NCBI GenBank assembly: GCA_035315125.1 | Contig: DATFYI010000022.1 | Span: 1-13,821, forward strand | DNA from: DATFYI01 sp035315125 | Lineage (GTDB): Bacteria > Chloroflexota > Anaerolineae > Anaerolineales > Anaerolineaceae | Direction of reading: 5' to 3' | Length of the DNA: 13,821 bases | Shown here: one piece after another, positions 13,573 through 13,821 of the stretch | How positions within the stretch are numbered: position 1 is the first letter of the stretch | How the letters are laid out: each line of letters begins with the position of its first letter | The notes under the pieces: model-generated | The model's input: the letters and a program-made list of their open reading frames with translations, nothing else | The model's database searches: none | What the model was told of the DNA's origin: nothing | Position numbers and translations under genes: made by a program

Positions 13573-13611
13573 AAAAAGATAGGGCTGCCATTCAGGCAGC
13601 TCTATCTTTTT
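13573..13611. terminator. Bidirectional intrinsic terminator between convergent genes
   Basis: AAAAAGATAGGGCTGCC (13573-13589) pairs with GGCAGCTCTATCTTTTT (13595-13611) through a five-base loop, ATTCA, with a single G-T wobble. On the plus strand the stem ends in a U-run and closes the cold-shock transcript. On the minus strand the opposite A-run becomes UUUUUU and closes the YdcF-like gene, whose TAA stop (13612-13610) overlaps the stem edge. Confidence 0.9.
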
Positions 13612-13821
13612 AATCTTGTTTGAAACCCAGCAGGTAGCCAAACAGCTTGGAGTATTCCAGCACGGTATCCCGTCTGCCAGAGCTGCTCATCCACCAGGTG
13701 CTGGCGCGATACCAATCTGCAGCGACCGGATGAATGGCAACCTGGATACCGCTCGACCGAAATACATCATCGAAGATCACCTCAGCACGCCGGCTATGGA
13801 AAGGATCGGTAACAACAATGA
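13610..13821 (-). CDS. YdcF/DUF218-like protein, C-terminal part (runs off right edge)
   Basis: Only the last 69 residues lie in the window. They begin IVVTDPFHSRRAEVIFDDVF, matching the VVTsxxHxxRA block that DUF218 (YdcF, SanA, ElyC) proteins share, followed by a strand (GIQVAIHPV), WYRASTWW and a final helix VLEYSKLFGYLLGF, which fits the usual C-terminal helix of the family. DUF218 members are often membrane-anchored with the domain outside the membrane and are linked to envelope maintenance; the reaction is not established. The frame was read by hand on the minus strand to the TAA at 13612-13610, and the gene extends beyond 13821, so the start and any membrane segment are not visible. 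The stop codon overlaps the shared terminator with the cold-shock gene. Confidence 0.78.
   Translation of the reverse strand, partial: IVVTDPFHSRRAEVIFDDVFRSSGIQVAIHPVAADWYRASTWWMSSSGRRDTVLEYSKLFGYLLGFKQD

Noticed and set aside
1..13821. CRISPR array, transposase, phage or toxin-antitoxin genes
   Set aside because: No spaced direct repeats, no terminal repeats with target duplications, and no coding frame resembling these families was seen.

Overview
The window looks like a stretch of bacterial chromosome. It has ordinary housekeeping genes (a Cfa-type lipid methyltransferase, a ComM/YifB-type AAA+ ATPase, a cold-shock protein) mixed with poorly characterised membrane and surface genes. The mixture of GT-C membrane proteins, a DUF1028 protein with a TPR-like tail, and a TTR/Cna-B-type lipoprotein with a PTPTPDPEF linker is reminiscent of Chloroflexota (Anaerolineae-like). 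That assignment is an inference: there is no rRNA or other decisive marker here. No tRNA, rRNA, CRISPR array, insertion sequence or phage gene was seen.

Left block (1-6171, all minus strand, read right to left): comM/yifB, then two AT-rich polytopic membrane proteins of GT-C type (2932-4551 and 1883-2812), then cfa, then the 5' part of an MBL-fold hydrolase that runs off the left edge. comM has a near-consensus promoter placed so that transcription should begin at its ATG (a leaderless mRNA). Gaps of 63 to about 200 bases separate the genes, so one long operon is possible but not shown.

Middle block: a 403-base divergent intergenic region (6172-6574) carries the comM promoter, a perfect 14+14-base AT-rich inverted repeat, and an extended -10 promoter for the plus-strand gene at 6575-8626. 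That gene encodes a large cytosolic-looking protein of beta-sandwich segments with a proline-rich LNPQPLPP insertion, and is followed by a strong hairpin. Next, on the plus strand, is a third GT-C-like membrane protein (8901-10196).

Right block (minus strand): a signal-peptide-less trypsin-fold protease (10574-11596) is translationally coupled through a GTGA overlap to a 95-residue protein (10290-10577). The small protein is a stand-alone copy of the protease's N-terminal domain, with about 48% identity over 62 ungapped residues. This pair is the most interesting feature of the window and suggests a protease with a separately made propeptide-like partner. Upstream lies a two-gene unit encoding a lipoprotein (12658-13068) and a DUF1028-TPR protein (11698-12630). 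A plus-strand cold-shock gene (13340-13549) and the end of a YdcF/DUF218-like gene (13610-13821, minus) converge on a shared bidirectional terminator.
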